In this document: positions 1 to 8,547 of the stretch, piece after piece
Position numbering within the stretch: the first letter of the stretch is position 1
Layout of the letters: each line of letters begins with the position of its first letter
Source of the DNA: Entomomonas moraniae
GTDB taxonomy: Bacteria; Pseudomonadota; Gammaproteobacteria; Pseudomonadales; Pseudomonadaceae
Length of the DNA: 64,000 bases
Direction: 5' to 3'
NCBI RefSeq assembly: GCF_003991975.1
Contig: NZ_CP029822.1
Coordinates: 1,426,001 to 1,490,000, forward strand
Made by a program: the position numbers and the translations under genes
The notes under the pieces: model-generated
What the model saw: the letters and a program-made list of their open reading frames with translations, nothing else
Databases searched by the model: none
What the model was told of the DNA's origin: nothing

Positions 1-2160
1 TAATTGAAAACGTAAGTTATAAGTAGGCTTATCAATCAAACTGTTTGTTTTCTTTGAGTAAATCTTTTCAAACGGCTTCAATACAACAGCAGGTGCCGTA
101 ACTGCTGTGACAGCGTCTTGTTTAAATAATGGTGTTTGAGGAATGGCCAGACTCCCCGCCATAGGCACTCCACCCGTCCACACAGGCATAGTCATCCAAA
201 TACCTGCTGGATTAAGTACAATATGCTGCCCACCTGCTTTTAGCGTTAAAGACAAGCCGCCATCAATCACTATTTGCCCGCCTGACTTAAGGTGTATTTC
301 TTGTCCTGCTTCAGTTGTCGTAATCGTGCCAACTGTTTTATGCTCAGCAAGCCCTACCTGAGTATAATCATTCGCTAGTACTTGGCTACGACGGTCTAAA
401 TCAGTGAGGTGATGCTCTTCTCCCTCAATTTTAGTATATCGATTCTTTACAATGGTTTCTGAATGCTCATTATTAACTTGTAAATGGCTATTGTTATTAA
501 CTTGAATTGTATGATTATTTTTAGTTAATTGATCATAGTCTTTTTGTGCCTGCACAAAAATTTGTTCTTTGTCCTTTTTATCTTCAATTCTAAACTCATT
601 ACTCCCTACGCCGCCTTTTGATGAAGATGTTTTAAAAACAGACTTCGTTTTATTAGCAGGTAACTCATAAGGCAGCTTATTAATGCCATTATGGATAGCG
701 CCCGAAATAATGGGCTGATCTATATCTCCTTCGAGAAAATCCACCTTAACTTCCATGCCCACCCGAGGAATAACCACTGCACCATAACCATCATGAGCCC
801 AATTGCTCGCCACACGAATCCAACAGCTAGAGTGCTCATTTTTAGGATTCAATCTATCCCAATGAAACAAAACCTTTACCCGGCCAAACTCATCACAAAA
901 AATCTCTTCACCCTGTCCCCCTGTAACAACCGCTGTTTGACTACCTAATACTTGAGGCTTAGGATGTAAGCGTTGCGGTCGACAAGGGACATCTTTAGGC
1001 GTACTAATCAAGCAGTTTCTATAACCCTGCTGAAAATCATCAAAAGGAAACTGCAAACCATCATCAACAGGATGGTTATAGTATTTAAATAAATAATGCA
1101 CATCTTTGATAACAGCTGCGACCTCACTTCCTAAGGCCTCCAATACTTGAGGTTGTCTACCTTGGTGATAAACTTGGTTAACAAGCCAATAATCAGAAGA
1201 GTCTAATGCATCCAGCTCAGGATAATTCGACAAAGAAAAACAATAACCACTCTTTAATAAAGGCACATCAGTATAAGCCTCTGCAAGTATCTGGCTTGCT
1301 TTTAAACGTTCTATCTCTATTTTTGCATAATGTTCCCCTCTAGCCACATTTAAGTGGCGTTGAGGATAATCATAAAACTCAAGCTTTGGTTCTATAGCAT
1401 GATTAGCCTTATCGCTTTGTGTTCCCTCTGCGATGCCCTCAGGAATTTTCATGTTTTGAAAATTATAATTTCGAAAACTAGCCTTAGTTGTTGTTGCCGT
1501 TAAACCAATAGAAAAACTTTTAAAGACGGGGCTATCAGCAACATTTCCTGTACTGGGTCTGTACTCAAAAACCTCATCATACTGGCCAAAAAAGCTATTG
1601 GCGTCACTCAACACCATCAGATGAGAATCGTTGGCGTGTTGATAGTAGATATTTATCCCTTCTTCTTCACAAAGACGATAGATAAAATCTGCATCAGACT
1701 CTTTATATTGGCAACAAAACTCTCTTTTGGGATAATCCTCTTTAAACATTAAAGAAAAATCTATCCCTTGCTGCAAACCATGCTCATTTAATAAAGCACA
1801 TACAATCTCAGGAACACTTTGATTAATGAATGCTCGTTGATTAAAACGGTGATGAAGATTCATAAAACGTGAAGATAAAATAACTTTAAATAAGCTATAA
1901 TCTTTACCTATTGCTCCACGTTTTACAGCAACAATGACACCATGTACACCTGCTTTTTTGTCTGAGGTAAAAGATAAGCAAGCTTTTTTACCTAATAGTT
2001 TTGTGATATCGTAACGAATATGATTACTGACTAAAGTAATTTCAAATACATATTCTGTATTTAACGCTTCGATGCCATCAAAAGCTAATACTTGCAACTT
2101 ATTATTAGCAAGATTTTCTATATCAAAATAAAAATGCGTCTCGTTAGCAGAGTCAAACAT
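1..2160 (-). CDS. vgrG: Type VI secretion spike protein VgrG (TssI), 3' end outside window
   Basis: The reverse strand is open without a stop from the ATG at 2160 to the window edge (720 codons), so the gene is partial at its C-terminus. The start MFDSANETHFYFDIENL begins the gp27-like (phage GPD) part, about residues 1-380. The gp5-like OB-fold follows (RVKVLFHWDRLNP and CWIRVASNWAHDGYG near residue 447). Then come the repeated short strands of the spike and a DUF2345-like region (GGQIVIDGG, SLTLKAGGQ). VgrG trimers cap the Hcp tube of the T6SS and are injected into target cells. The chain continues past the usual spike end (PVWTGGVPMAG, near residue 660) with a Pro/Ala/Thr/Lys-rich linker, so a C-terminal extension or cargo domain may lie outside the window. 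No other T6SS gene is visible here. Confidence 0.95.
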   Translation of the reverse strand, partial: MFDSANETHFYFDIENLANNKLQVLAFDGIEALNTEYVFEITLVSNHIRYDITKLLGKKACLSFTSDKKAGVHGVIVAVKRGAIGKDYSLFKVILSSRFMNLHHRFNQRAFINQSVPEIVCALLNEHGLQQGIDFSLMFKEDYPKREFCCQYKESDADFIYRLCEEEGINIYYQHANDSHLMVLSDANSFFGQYDEVFEYRPSTGNVADSPVFKSFSIGLTATTTKASFRNYNFQNMKIPEGIAEGTQSDKANHAIEPKLEFYDYPQRHLNVARGEHYAKIEIERLKASQILAEAYTDVPLLKSGYCFSLSNYPELDALDSSDYWLVNQVYHQGRQPQVLEALGSEVAAVIKDVHYLFKYYNHPVDDGLQFPFDDFQQGYRNCLISTPKDVPCRPQRLHPKPQVLGSQTAVVTGGQGEEIFCDEFGRVKVLFHWDRLNPKNEHSSCWIRVASNWAHDGYGAVVIPRVGMEVKVDFLEGDIDQPIISGAIHNGINKLPYELPANKTKSVFKTSSSKGGVGSNEFRIEDKKDKEQIFVQAQKDYDQLTKNNHTIQVNNNSHLQVNNEHSETIVKNRYTKIEGEEHHLTDLDRRSQVLANDYTQVGLAEHKTVGTITTTEAGQEIHLKSGGQIVIDGGLSLTLKAGGQHIVLNPAGIWMTMPVWTGGVPMAGSLAIPQTPLFKQDAVTAVTAPAVVLKPFEKIYSKKTNSLIDKPTYNLRFQL

Positions 2161-2804
2161 CCACTTTACTCCTCCGCGCTATCTTGCCAATTTATATATA
2201 GCAATATATTGATTAAAAGAAGACTTGGAATAAAACTATAAGCAAAGAATATTGATAACAAGCTTGTTATATTATAATTTGCAATGAAAAGTTGTGATTA
2301 ATAAGCCACTAAGCTTTCAAAAAAATCCCAATTGATGCTGCTAAATTTAGCATTTAACTAGGAGACACCACAACAAAAAGAGATATAGACCAATGTCTAA
2401 TTCACAACCAATAAAAAAATTTTCTAATTTAAAATCATTAAGATAAAAAAATATAAAATATATCTAAACTATTCAAAACGAAAACTTTAACATCAACTAA
2501 AAATAATACAACATATAATCACCCCACATCATCAATAGTATTAAATGAACAACTTTTTGTAATTTATTTATCACTATTTATGATAATCAATCACCTTATA
2601 GTTAAAAAATAAGAAATACTTTGCTTAAACACTTCAATTTTTCAAATAATTAATGGTTAAATACTGTTACAAGTCTTGCGTTTAGACCATCGGATAATTT
2701 CTTTAATTGAGTCAATGATAAAGAATAAAAAAATCTTAATCAGCATGCAATTATGTATTTGCTTAAGATTGAAAGCACTATTACATCTATTAGAGGAATT
2801 CTTC
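2161..2804. other. AT-rich intergenic region between vgrG and hdeA
   Basis: This 640-bp stretch separates two divergent genes. I see no convincing ORF, RNA gene or repeat family. It must hold the promoters of both genes. A TGATAATCA core at 2581-2589 resembles half of a Fur box, but the flanks match poorly. Confidence 0.5.
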
Positions 2805-3119
2805 ATGAAAAAAGCGATTATTATGGCATCAGCAATTGTATTATCTTCTTTAAGCTATGTATCAGCAGCCACTGCGCCAACTGCTGCAACTAAACCTGTT
2901 CAATCATGGACTTGCCAAGACTTTCTTGATTTAAGTGAAACTTACAGACCAACTGCGGTTGGAGTAGTACAAGTGATTAATGAGAAAAAACATACTGATA
3001 AAGATTATCTAGATATTGATGGCCTTGAAACAATTACGCCATCTGTTGTTACTATATGCACTGCAAACCCAAAAGCATCACTTCCTAAAGCAGTTAAACA
3101 AGCCGCAGCGAAGAAATAA
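2805..3119 (+). CDS. hdeA: HdeA/HdeB-family periplasmic acid-stress chaperone
   Basis: The product is 104 residues. A signal peptide MKKAIIMASAIVLSSLSYVSA is followed by a mature domain with the HdeA landmarks: WTCQDFLDL, the TYRPTAVGVV segment, a DIDGLETITPSVVTIC stretch, and two cysteines (one in WTC, one in VVTIC) that would form the conserved disulfide. HdeA is a disordered-at-low-pH chaperone that protects periplasmic proteins from acid aggregation. The ATG at 2805 is chosen because a GAGGA ribosome site lies just upstream and the signal peptide begins there; an upstream in-frame start at 2676 would add a non-signal leader. It is monocistronic, with a strong terminator behind it. Confidence 0.85.
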   Translation: MKKAIIMASAIVLSSLSYVSAATAPTAATKPVQSWTCQDFLDLSETYRPTAVGVVQVINEKKHTDKDYLDIDGLETITPSVVTICTANPKASLPKAVKQAAAKK

Positions 3120-3128
3120 GACGCTACT

Positions 3129-3165
3129 AAAGGCATATAATCAACCACATTATATGCCTTTTTCT
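3129..3165 (+). terminator. Rho-independent terminator of hdeA
   Basis: AAAGGCATATAAT (3129-3141) pairs with ATTATATGCCTTT (3149-3161), a 13-bp stem with a 7-nt loop followed by a T-rich tail. Confidence 0.85.
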
Positions 3166-3276
3166 TTTCTCAATTACTGTCCCTCTTCTATTTATTAATT
3201 ATTAACATTCCTAATAATAAGCATTAATACCATACAATATAATGTTATAATGCTCATTTTAGCCAGATAAAATTGT

Positions 3277-3729
3277 ATGCAGATTTGGATCGATGCCGAC
3301 GCCTGCCCCAAAGTAGCCAAAGAACTTATTTTTAAGTTTGCCCATAAACGTAATTTACAAGTGGTTATGGTTGCAGGGCAATCTCAAATAAAACCTATCT
3401 ATCAATGGGTATCTTTAATCGTTGTTCCTACAGGAATGGATGCAGCTGATGACTATTTAGTTGAGCATGCCAAAGCCAATGATTTGGTTATTTGTAGCGA
3501 TATTCCCCTTGCTGATCGTTTAATCAAAAAGCAAGTGGCTGTTCTACACCCTAAAGGAAATGAATTCACACAAGAAAACATGTCACAAACGCTGGCTATG
3601 CGTAACCTCTTTACCGAACTTAGAGAGCAAGGCCAAATTACCTCTCAGCAGGCTAGCTATGGCGCAAAAGATAAACAAAATTTTGCCAATGCACTGGATA
3701 GATTACTCACAAGGCTCGCCGCTAAATAG
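3277..3729 (+). CDS. yaiI: UPF0178 (DUF188, YaiI/YqxD) family protein
   Basis: The product is 150 residues, the usual family length. It starts MQIWIDADACPKVAKE, the diagnostic N-terminus, and continues with a SDIPLADRLIKK segment and the GNEFTQENM region. The fold is PIN-like, with conserved aspartates near the N-terminus (DADACP) and in the middle (SDIPLAD). The biochemical function is not established in the family, though a nuclease-like role has been suggested. It stands alone, 60 bp ahead of a glycosyltransferase. Confidence 0.9.
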   Translation: MQIWIDADACPKVAKELIFKFAHKRNLQVVMVAGQSQIKPIYQWVSLIVVPTGMDAADDYLVEHAKANDLVICSDIPLADRLIKKQVAVLHPKGNEFTQENMSQTLAMRNLFTELREQGQITSQQASYGAKDKQNFANALDRLLTRLAAK

Positions 3730-3790
3730 TTTATTGCTAATAGATCATGTATAATTCTCGCCTTTAAAACCAAACTGGCTTTATTATTAA

Positions 3791-4675
3791 ATGAATACTC
3801 AAACCTTACCGCTTGTTACTGTTATTATCTCCTCCTATAACCATGCTCAATATATAGAAGAGACAATAAAAAGTGTCATCAATCAAACTTACCAACACAT
3901 TGAGTTATTGGTAATCGATGATGGTTCAACCGACAACAGTGTTTATCTATTAACAACGCTGCAAAAAGAGTTTGGTTTTGATCTGCTTATTCAAGAAAAC
4001 AAAGGCTTATCAAGAACCCTCAATGAAGCCATCGACCGCGCCAAAGGAGAATATATTATCCCTTTCGGTTCTGATGACATCATGTTACCTGAGCGTATTA
4101 CGACTCAAATAGCTTATATTACCGATAAACCAGAAGTGGGTATCTGTGCAGGGAATATGGATCTCATTGACAGTAATAGCCAACTTCTTCCAGAAGAGAA
4201 ACAAAAACATCGCTATATCCCTTTCAGACGGCTAGATTTTAATGACGTATTTTTAGATAGAAAACCAGGCGCAATGGCTGCGACATTAATGTTTAGAAAA
4301 GAGGCTCTGCAAAAGGTTGGAGGGTTTGACCCCACCATCAGATTAGAAGACCTTTATATTATGCTAGCAATTACCCATGCAGGGTATTTTATGGATGTAT
4401 TGCCTGATGTTATTTCGCTTTATCGCCAACATCCAACCAATACTTATAAAAACTTACCTTTCATGTTTGAAAACAGCTGTAAAACTTATGAACGCTTTAA
4501 AGACAGCCCACACTATGAAGAAGTATTGATGAAAATGTGTAATTCGATGTTCTTAAAAAGCGCCTCTCGCAATAAAGAATTAGCCAAACGTATCCTTAAA
4601 CAAATTCCTTATAAATATTGGAATAAAAAGACGGTTAGAGGGCTACTTAGGTTGTGGTTTAGCCGAACAAAATAA
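3791..4675 (+). CDS. Family 2 glycosyltransferase
   Basis: The product is 294 residues with a GT-A fold. The N-terminus VTVIISSYNHAQYIEETIKS is typical. DDGSTDNS (residues 43-50) is the nucleotide-sugar motif, and GSDDIM (93-98) is the metal-binding DXD-like motif. VGGFDPTIRLEDLYIMLAI provides the C-terminal acidic acceptor-site residues (ED). No membrane segment is seen, so it is probably a cytoplasmic enzyme acting on surface polysaccharide or glycolipid precursors. Its donor and acceptor cannot be read from sequence. It is convergent with rmlA, sharing a palindromic terminator, so a common surface-glycan role is only suggested. Confidence 0.88.
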   Translation: MNTQTLPLVTVIISSYNHAQYIEETIKSVINQTYQHIELLVIDDGSTDNSVYLLTTLQKEFGFDLLIQENKGLSRTLNEAIDRAKGEYIIPFGSDDIMLPERITTQIAYITDKPEVGICAGNMDLIDSNSQLLPEEKQKHRYIPFRRLDFNDVFLDRKPGAMAATLMFRKEALQKVGGFDPTIRLEDLYIMLAITHAGYFMDVLPDVISLYRQHPTNTYKNLPFMFENSCKTYERFKDSPHYEEVLMKMCNSMFLKSASRNKELAKRILKQIPYKYWNKKTVRGLLRLWFSRTK

Positions 4676-4697
4676 AAGGGAAGTTAACTTCCCTTTT
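4674..4697. terminator. Bidirectional terminator between glycosyltransferase gene and rmlA
   Basis: A 24-bp perfect palindrome, AAAAGGGAAGTT followed by its reverse complement, overlaps the stop codon of the glycosyltransferase. It has A-runs on one side and T-runs on the other, so it can terminate from either direction. Confidence 0.8.
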
Positions 4698-4707
4698 GGC
4701 ATAAATT

Positions 4708-5586
4708 TTATACTTCTTGCAAAAGTTTTTTCAAATATTCGCCATAGTGCGTTTTAGATAATTGATTCGCTTTTTTCTCTAGTTGCTCTGCGCTAATCCA
4801 ACCTTTCACAAAGGCAATTTCTTCTAAACAAGCAATTTTAGCATCTTGACGTTTCTCAAGGGTATAAACGTATTGGCTAGCTTCCAATAAAGAGTCATGT
4901 GTACCACTGTCTAACCAAGCAAAGCCACGTCCCAACAATTTAACATCTAACGTTTGCTGCTCAAGATAAACACAATTCACATCCGTGATCTCTAACTCAC
5001 CACGAGGAGAAGGTTTAATATTTTTGGCAATATTAATGACATTGTTGTCGTAAAAATAAAGACCTGTCACAGCATAATTAGACTTAGGTTTTGCAGGCTT
5101 TTCTTCAATGCTTAAAACCTTACCTGTTGAATCAAAGTCAACCACACCAAAACGTTTAGGGTCTGAAACATGATAACCAAAAACCGTAGCACCTACCTGC
5201 TTCTCATTGGCTTGCTTTAGGCTTACAGAAAAGTTAGCACCATGAAAAATATTATCACCTAAAATTAAACAACAAGGATCATTTCCAATGAACTTTTCGC
5301 CAATAATAAATGCTTGTGCTAAACCGTCTGGTGATGGTTGCTCAGCGTACTCAATATTTAATCCTAACTCACTACCATCACCAAAAATTCGCTCAAAGAA
5401 GGGTAAATCCGTAGGGGTAGAAATAATCAATATATCTTGAATATCCGCCAGCATCAGTGTAGACATCGGATAGTAGATCATTGGTTTATCATAAACAGGT
5501 AATAACTGCTTTGATACGCCTAATGTTATAGGATGCAATCTCGTGCCTGATCCACCCGCTAAAATAATACCCTTTCTTCTTCCCAT
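4708..5586 (-). CDS. rmlA: Glucose-1-phosphate thymidylyltransferase
   Basis: The product is 292 residues, matching RmlA/RfbA. It makes dTDP-glucose from dTTP and glucose-1-phosphate, the first step to dTDP-L-rhamnose. The nucleotide-binding motif [14 protein letters not shown] sits at residues 6-19, followed by [16 protein letters not shown], the sugar-binding [20 protein letters not shown] region, and a C-terminal [16 protein letters not shown] segment. The remaining rhamnose genes rmlB, rmlC and rmlD are not in this window, so the pathway is either split over the chromosome or the enzyme feeds another dTDP-sugar. Confidence 0.95.
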   Translation of the reverse strand: MGRRKGIILAGGSGTRLHPITLGVSKQLLPVYDKPMIYYPMSTLMLADIQDILIISTPTDLPFFERIFGDGSELGLNIEYAEQPSPDGLAQAFIIGEKFIGNDPCCLILGDNIFHGANFSVSLKQANEKQVGATVFGYHVSDPKRFGVVDFDSTGKVLSIEEKPAKPKSNYAVTGLYFYDNNVINIAKNIKPSPRGELEITDVNCVYLEQQTLDVKLLGRGFAWLDSGTHDSLLEASQYVYTLEKRQDAKIACLEEIAFVKGWISAEQLEKKANQLSKTHYGEYLKKLLQEV

Positions 5587-5663
5587 CTCACGGCCTATTC
5601 TGTATTTTAAAATGTGATAATACCTTATTATATAAAACTTCTCTTATTATTGCAGTGCTTTCA

Positions 5664-5690
5664 TAAAAAAACCGCCAACAGGCGGTTTCT
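5664..5690 (-). terminator. Terminator of the acetolactate synthase gene
   Basis: On the minus strand the stem AAACCGCC/GGCGGTTT with a 4-nt loop is followed by a run of T, just after the synthase stop codon. Confidence 0.85.
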
Positions 5691-5705
5691 TATTATGATA
5701 CAAAA

Positions 5706-7352
5706 TTAAATCTTAGCACTAAGCTCTTTAATTTTATGGTTTAAAATATGATCATTTTCACTGTAATCAACAGGGCAATCAATCACATGTACACCAGGTT
5801 CATTTAAGCATTTTTGTACCAATGATGCAAATTCTGCCGCGCTATTTACACGATGTCCGGAAGCACCATAGCTTTCTGCATATTTTACAAAATCAGGATT
5901 ACCATACGTTAAACCAAAATCGTCAAAATGCATATTTGATTGTTTCCAACGAATCATACCATAAGCATCATCACGCAAAATAATGACAACAAGGTGAAGA
6001 CCTAAACGTACAGCTGTTTCTAATTCTTGGCTATTCATCATAAAACCACCATCACCACAAACAGCAACGATAGGTATATCTGGATGCACTAAACGTGCCG
6101 CCATCGCAGAAGGAAGGCCTGCGCCCATCGTAGCCAATGCGTTATCTAATAACACTGTATTTGGCATATGTGCTTTATAATTACGAGCAAACCAAATCTT
6201 ATAAACGCCATTATCCAACGTTACAATACCATCTGCTGGCATAATATTACGTAAATCTGCGACTAATCGTTGTGGGTACATCGGGAAACGATCATCATCG
6301 GCACCTATTCTTAAGTAGGCCTCATTGGCTTCACGAATCGTTAATAAACGTGAAAAATCCCATGTTGGTTGCACAATAATTTCTTGTTTAATTTGCCATA
6401 TAGCATTAGCAATATCGCCCACTACCTCAATTTGAGGGAAATAAACAGGATCCACTTCTGCCGAACGGAAGTTAATATGAATAACTTCTGTTCCACCACG
6501 CACCATGAAGAATGGAGGCTTTTCAATAACATCATGGCCTACATTAATAATTAAATCGGCAGACTCTAATGCCTTATGTACAAAATCACCCGATGACAAT
6601 GCGGCGTTACCAAGAAAACGAGGATGACTTTCATCAACCACACCTTTCCCCATTTGCGTTGTGACAAAAGGAATGCCTGTTTTTTCAATTAATTGGTATA
6701 AAACTCGCGCTGTCATCTTACGATTAGCGCCAGCACCAATGACTAACACAGGGCTTTTCGCCGCTTCCATTTTAGAGACAGCTGCACGAATTGCCTTCCC
6801 TTCAGCTAATGGTCGACGCGTTAAGCTAGCAGGAATCGGGGTGTTATCTGTCTCATCTTCAGCCACATCTTCTGGTAGCTCTAAATGAACTGCACCTGGC
6901 TTTTCTTCCTCTGCTAAACGAACCGCCTCGCGTATTCTTGAAGGGATATTATCTGCAGACGCCAACTGATGGGTAAATTTTGTTAAAGGCGACATCATGC
7001 CCACAACATCTAATATCTGAAAACGGCCTTGTTTAGAATGTCTAATAGGCTTTTGCCCAGTAATCATTAATAATGGCATACCACCTAAATAAGCATATGC
7101 CCCTGCCGTTACAAGATTTGTTGCTCCCGGCCCTAATGTTGATAAACACACGCCAACTTTTCCCGTCAAACGCCCATAGGTAGCAGCCATAAAACCAGCA
7201 GACTGTTCATGACGGGTCAAAATTAATTCAATTTGTTTTGAGCGTGATAAAGAGTCTAGTAGATCAAGATTCTCTTCACCAGGAATACCAAAGATATATT
7301 TAACACCTTCACTTTCAAGGCATTGTACAACAAGATCAGAGGCTTTAGTCAT
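5706..7352 (-). CDS. alsS: Acetolactate synthase, catabolic-type large subunit
   Basis: The product is 548 residues and a thiamine-diphosphate enzyme: PYR domain with catalytic glutamate E49 (LTRHEQSAGF), central domain, and PP domain with GDGG at 433-436 and LRDDAYGMI about 23 residues on. The second Asp of RDD occupies the metal-ligand position, as in catabolic acetolactate synthases rather than the Asn of biosynthetic AHAS. It should condense two pyruvates to 2-acetolactate. No regulatory small subunit and no acetolactate decarboxylase lie nearby, so whether it serves acetoin formation or valine synthesis cannot be decided. It is monocistronic with its own terminator. Confidence 0.88.
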   Translation of the reverse strand: MTKASDLVVQCLESEGVKYIFGIPGEENLDLLDSLSRSKQIELILTRHEQSAGFMAATYGRLTGKVGVCLSTLGPGATNLVTAGAYAYLGGMPLLMITGQKPIRHSKQGRFQILDVVGMMSPLTKFTHQLASADNIPSRIREAVRLAEEEKPGAVHLELPEDVAEDETDNTPIPASLTRRPLAEGKAIRAAVSKMEAAKSPVLVIGAGANRKMTARVLYQLIEKTGIPFVTTQMGKGVVDESHPRFLGNAALSSGDFVHKALESADLIINVGHDVIEKPPFFMVRGGTEVIHINFRSAEVDPVYFPQIEVVGDIANAIWQIKQEIIVQPTWDFSRLLTIREANEAYLRIGADDDRFPMYPQRLVADLRNIMPADGIVTLDNGVYKIWFARNYKAHMPNTVLLDNALATMGAGLPSAMAARLVHPDIPIVAVCGDGGFMMNSQELETAVRLGLHLVVIILRDDAYGMIRWKQSNMHFDDFGLTYGNPDFVKYAESYGASGHRVNSAAEFASLVQKCLNEPGVHVIDCPVDYSENDHILNHKIKELSAKI

Positions 7353-7591
7353 TAATGATTACCTTTGTAAAATTTACTACAGCGGACGTAGAGAGTAGCT
7401 TACCAAAAACTAGCTAAAGTCATAATAATGCAATAGCCACGGGTATTTGTCTATAGATAATTAATTTATATAATTATAGAGTAGCTTATTATAAAAGAGT
7501 TCGTTTTAAATGATAAAAATTATTATCTTACTTAGATTGGATTTACTACTTCTATCACTTATACTAAAGCACTTTAATGCTTAGCCAATGA

Positions 7592-8179
7592 ATGAATGCC
7601 ATGATAAAATCGGCAACTTATAAAGCCTACCTCTGTTGTTTGTTATTAAATAGTTACAGCTTAGCTTTTGCTAGTCATACTGTTGATGCAATACCAGTAT
7701 CAATAGAACAAACAACCACAGCCATTGGCGTAGGAAAGATCGTGGCAGAAAATGCATTGATCTATCGGAAAATTATTGAAATAACAAGTGATCAACAGTT
7801 CAAAGTACAAAACTTTTATAAGCATACTCACCATAAACAATCTGACATTCTTACTATTAAAAACCGTAATAAACTTACAACATTTCAAGAGCTCCAATTT
7901 TATAACCTAAGAAATCTAATGTTCGATGGTGATCTGACTCTATGGTTTGATAATGGTAATAAATCGATGAGCGTCAAAATTAATCAAGGCAATGCTGATG
8001 GCCCTTTCAATACTTATTATATAACAGGCGATAAGGAAATTGAGGGATATTACTACGCTGGGAGACCAGATGGGCTTTGGAGATTTTGGACACAAGAAGG
8101 CAAGTTAGACAAACAAGTGTATTACCAACAAGGTATCATACATTGGCAAAAAAGCAGTATTCAAATACAGGAGCTTTGA
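7592..8179 (+). CDS. Secreted protein with MORN-like (YwqK-type) repeats
   Basis: The product is 195 residues. A signal peptide runs to about residue 28 (CLLLNSYSLAFA). The C-terminal part carries short repeats of the type LTLWFDNGNKSM, GPFNTYYITGDKEIEGYY and GLWRFWTQEGKLDK, matching the G-x-W/Y-x-x-W/Y-x-x-x-G-K pattern of MORN_2/YwqK proteins. Its middle (YRKIIEI...VQNFYKHTHHKQSD) aligns with the middle of the protein at 8548-9417 on the other strand (YRKFIGM...VQDFFTETGRKQSD), so the two are paralogues. The function is unknown; such repeats commonly mediate membrane or protein contact. Confidence 0.7.
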   Translation: MNAMIKSATYKAYLCCLLLNSYSLAFASHTVDAIPVSIEQTTTAIGVGKIVAENALIYRKIIEITSDQQFKVQNFYKHTHHKQSDILTIKNRNKLTTFQELQFYNLRNLMFDGDLTLWFDNGNKSMSVKINQGNADGPFNTYYITGDKEIEGYYYAGRPDGLWRFWTQEGKLDKQVYYQQGIIHWQKSSIQIQEL

Positions 8180-8186
8180 TTTTTCT

Positions 8187-8534
8187 TTGAAGAATACACT
8201 CTCGAAAAAAGGCTACTTTTGGTTACCTCTCCTATCAGGAACACTATCAGCAACAATACTCTTTGTACTATTGCTTTATTTTGATTGGTTAAATATATTG
8301 ACGTACTTACTCATCCCTTTCTTTAGTGGATTTATCTGCCTCAGCTTCGCCGATAAAACTATACAACAAGATAGGCTATGCAACATATGTTTACCATGGG
8401 CTGCTCTCGTCTTACTTGTGCCTTTTAGCTACTGGAAAGTTAAATTATTAATAATTACAATATTTCCTCTTGCGAGCTTTGGCGGCTTACTTGCAAGTTA
8501 TTTTTTTCTACGCAACAAAAACAAGGACGATTAA
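8187..8534 (+). CDS. Small membrane protein with four predicted TM segments
   Basis: The product is 115 residues and starts at TTG 8187, with GGAG at 8170-8173 as ribosome site inside the end of the preceding gene. About four hydrophobic segments are visible: WLPLLSGTLSATILFVLLLYF, LNILTYLLIPFFSGFICL, NICLPWAALVLLVPF, and LLIITIFPLASFGGLLASYFF. The end is charged (RNKNKDD). I recognise no family. Seven bases separate it from the repeat protein upstream, so the two are probably co-transcribed and may work together. Confidence 0.6.
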   Translation: MKNTLSKKGYFWLPLLSGTLSATILFVLLLYFDWLNILTYLLIPFFSGFICLSFADKTIQQDRLCNICLPWAALVLLVPFSYWKVKLLIITIFPLASFGGLLASYFFLRNKNKDD

Positions 8535-8547
8535 AAACAACAACTCA

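Noticed and set aside
143-948. Two plus-strand ORFs (143-361, 691-948)
   Set aside because: They lie antisense to vgrG, whose reverse frame is continuous and carries clear family motifs.
2581-2589. Possible Fur box (TGATAATCA)
   Set aside because: Only about 13 of 19 positions fit the consensus, expected often in DNA this AT-rich.
2676-2804. Longer start for the HdeA-like protein
   Set aside because: The added 43 residues have no signal peptide, and a good ribosome site and signal begin at 2805.
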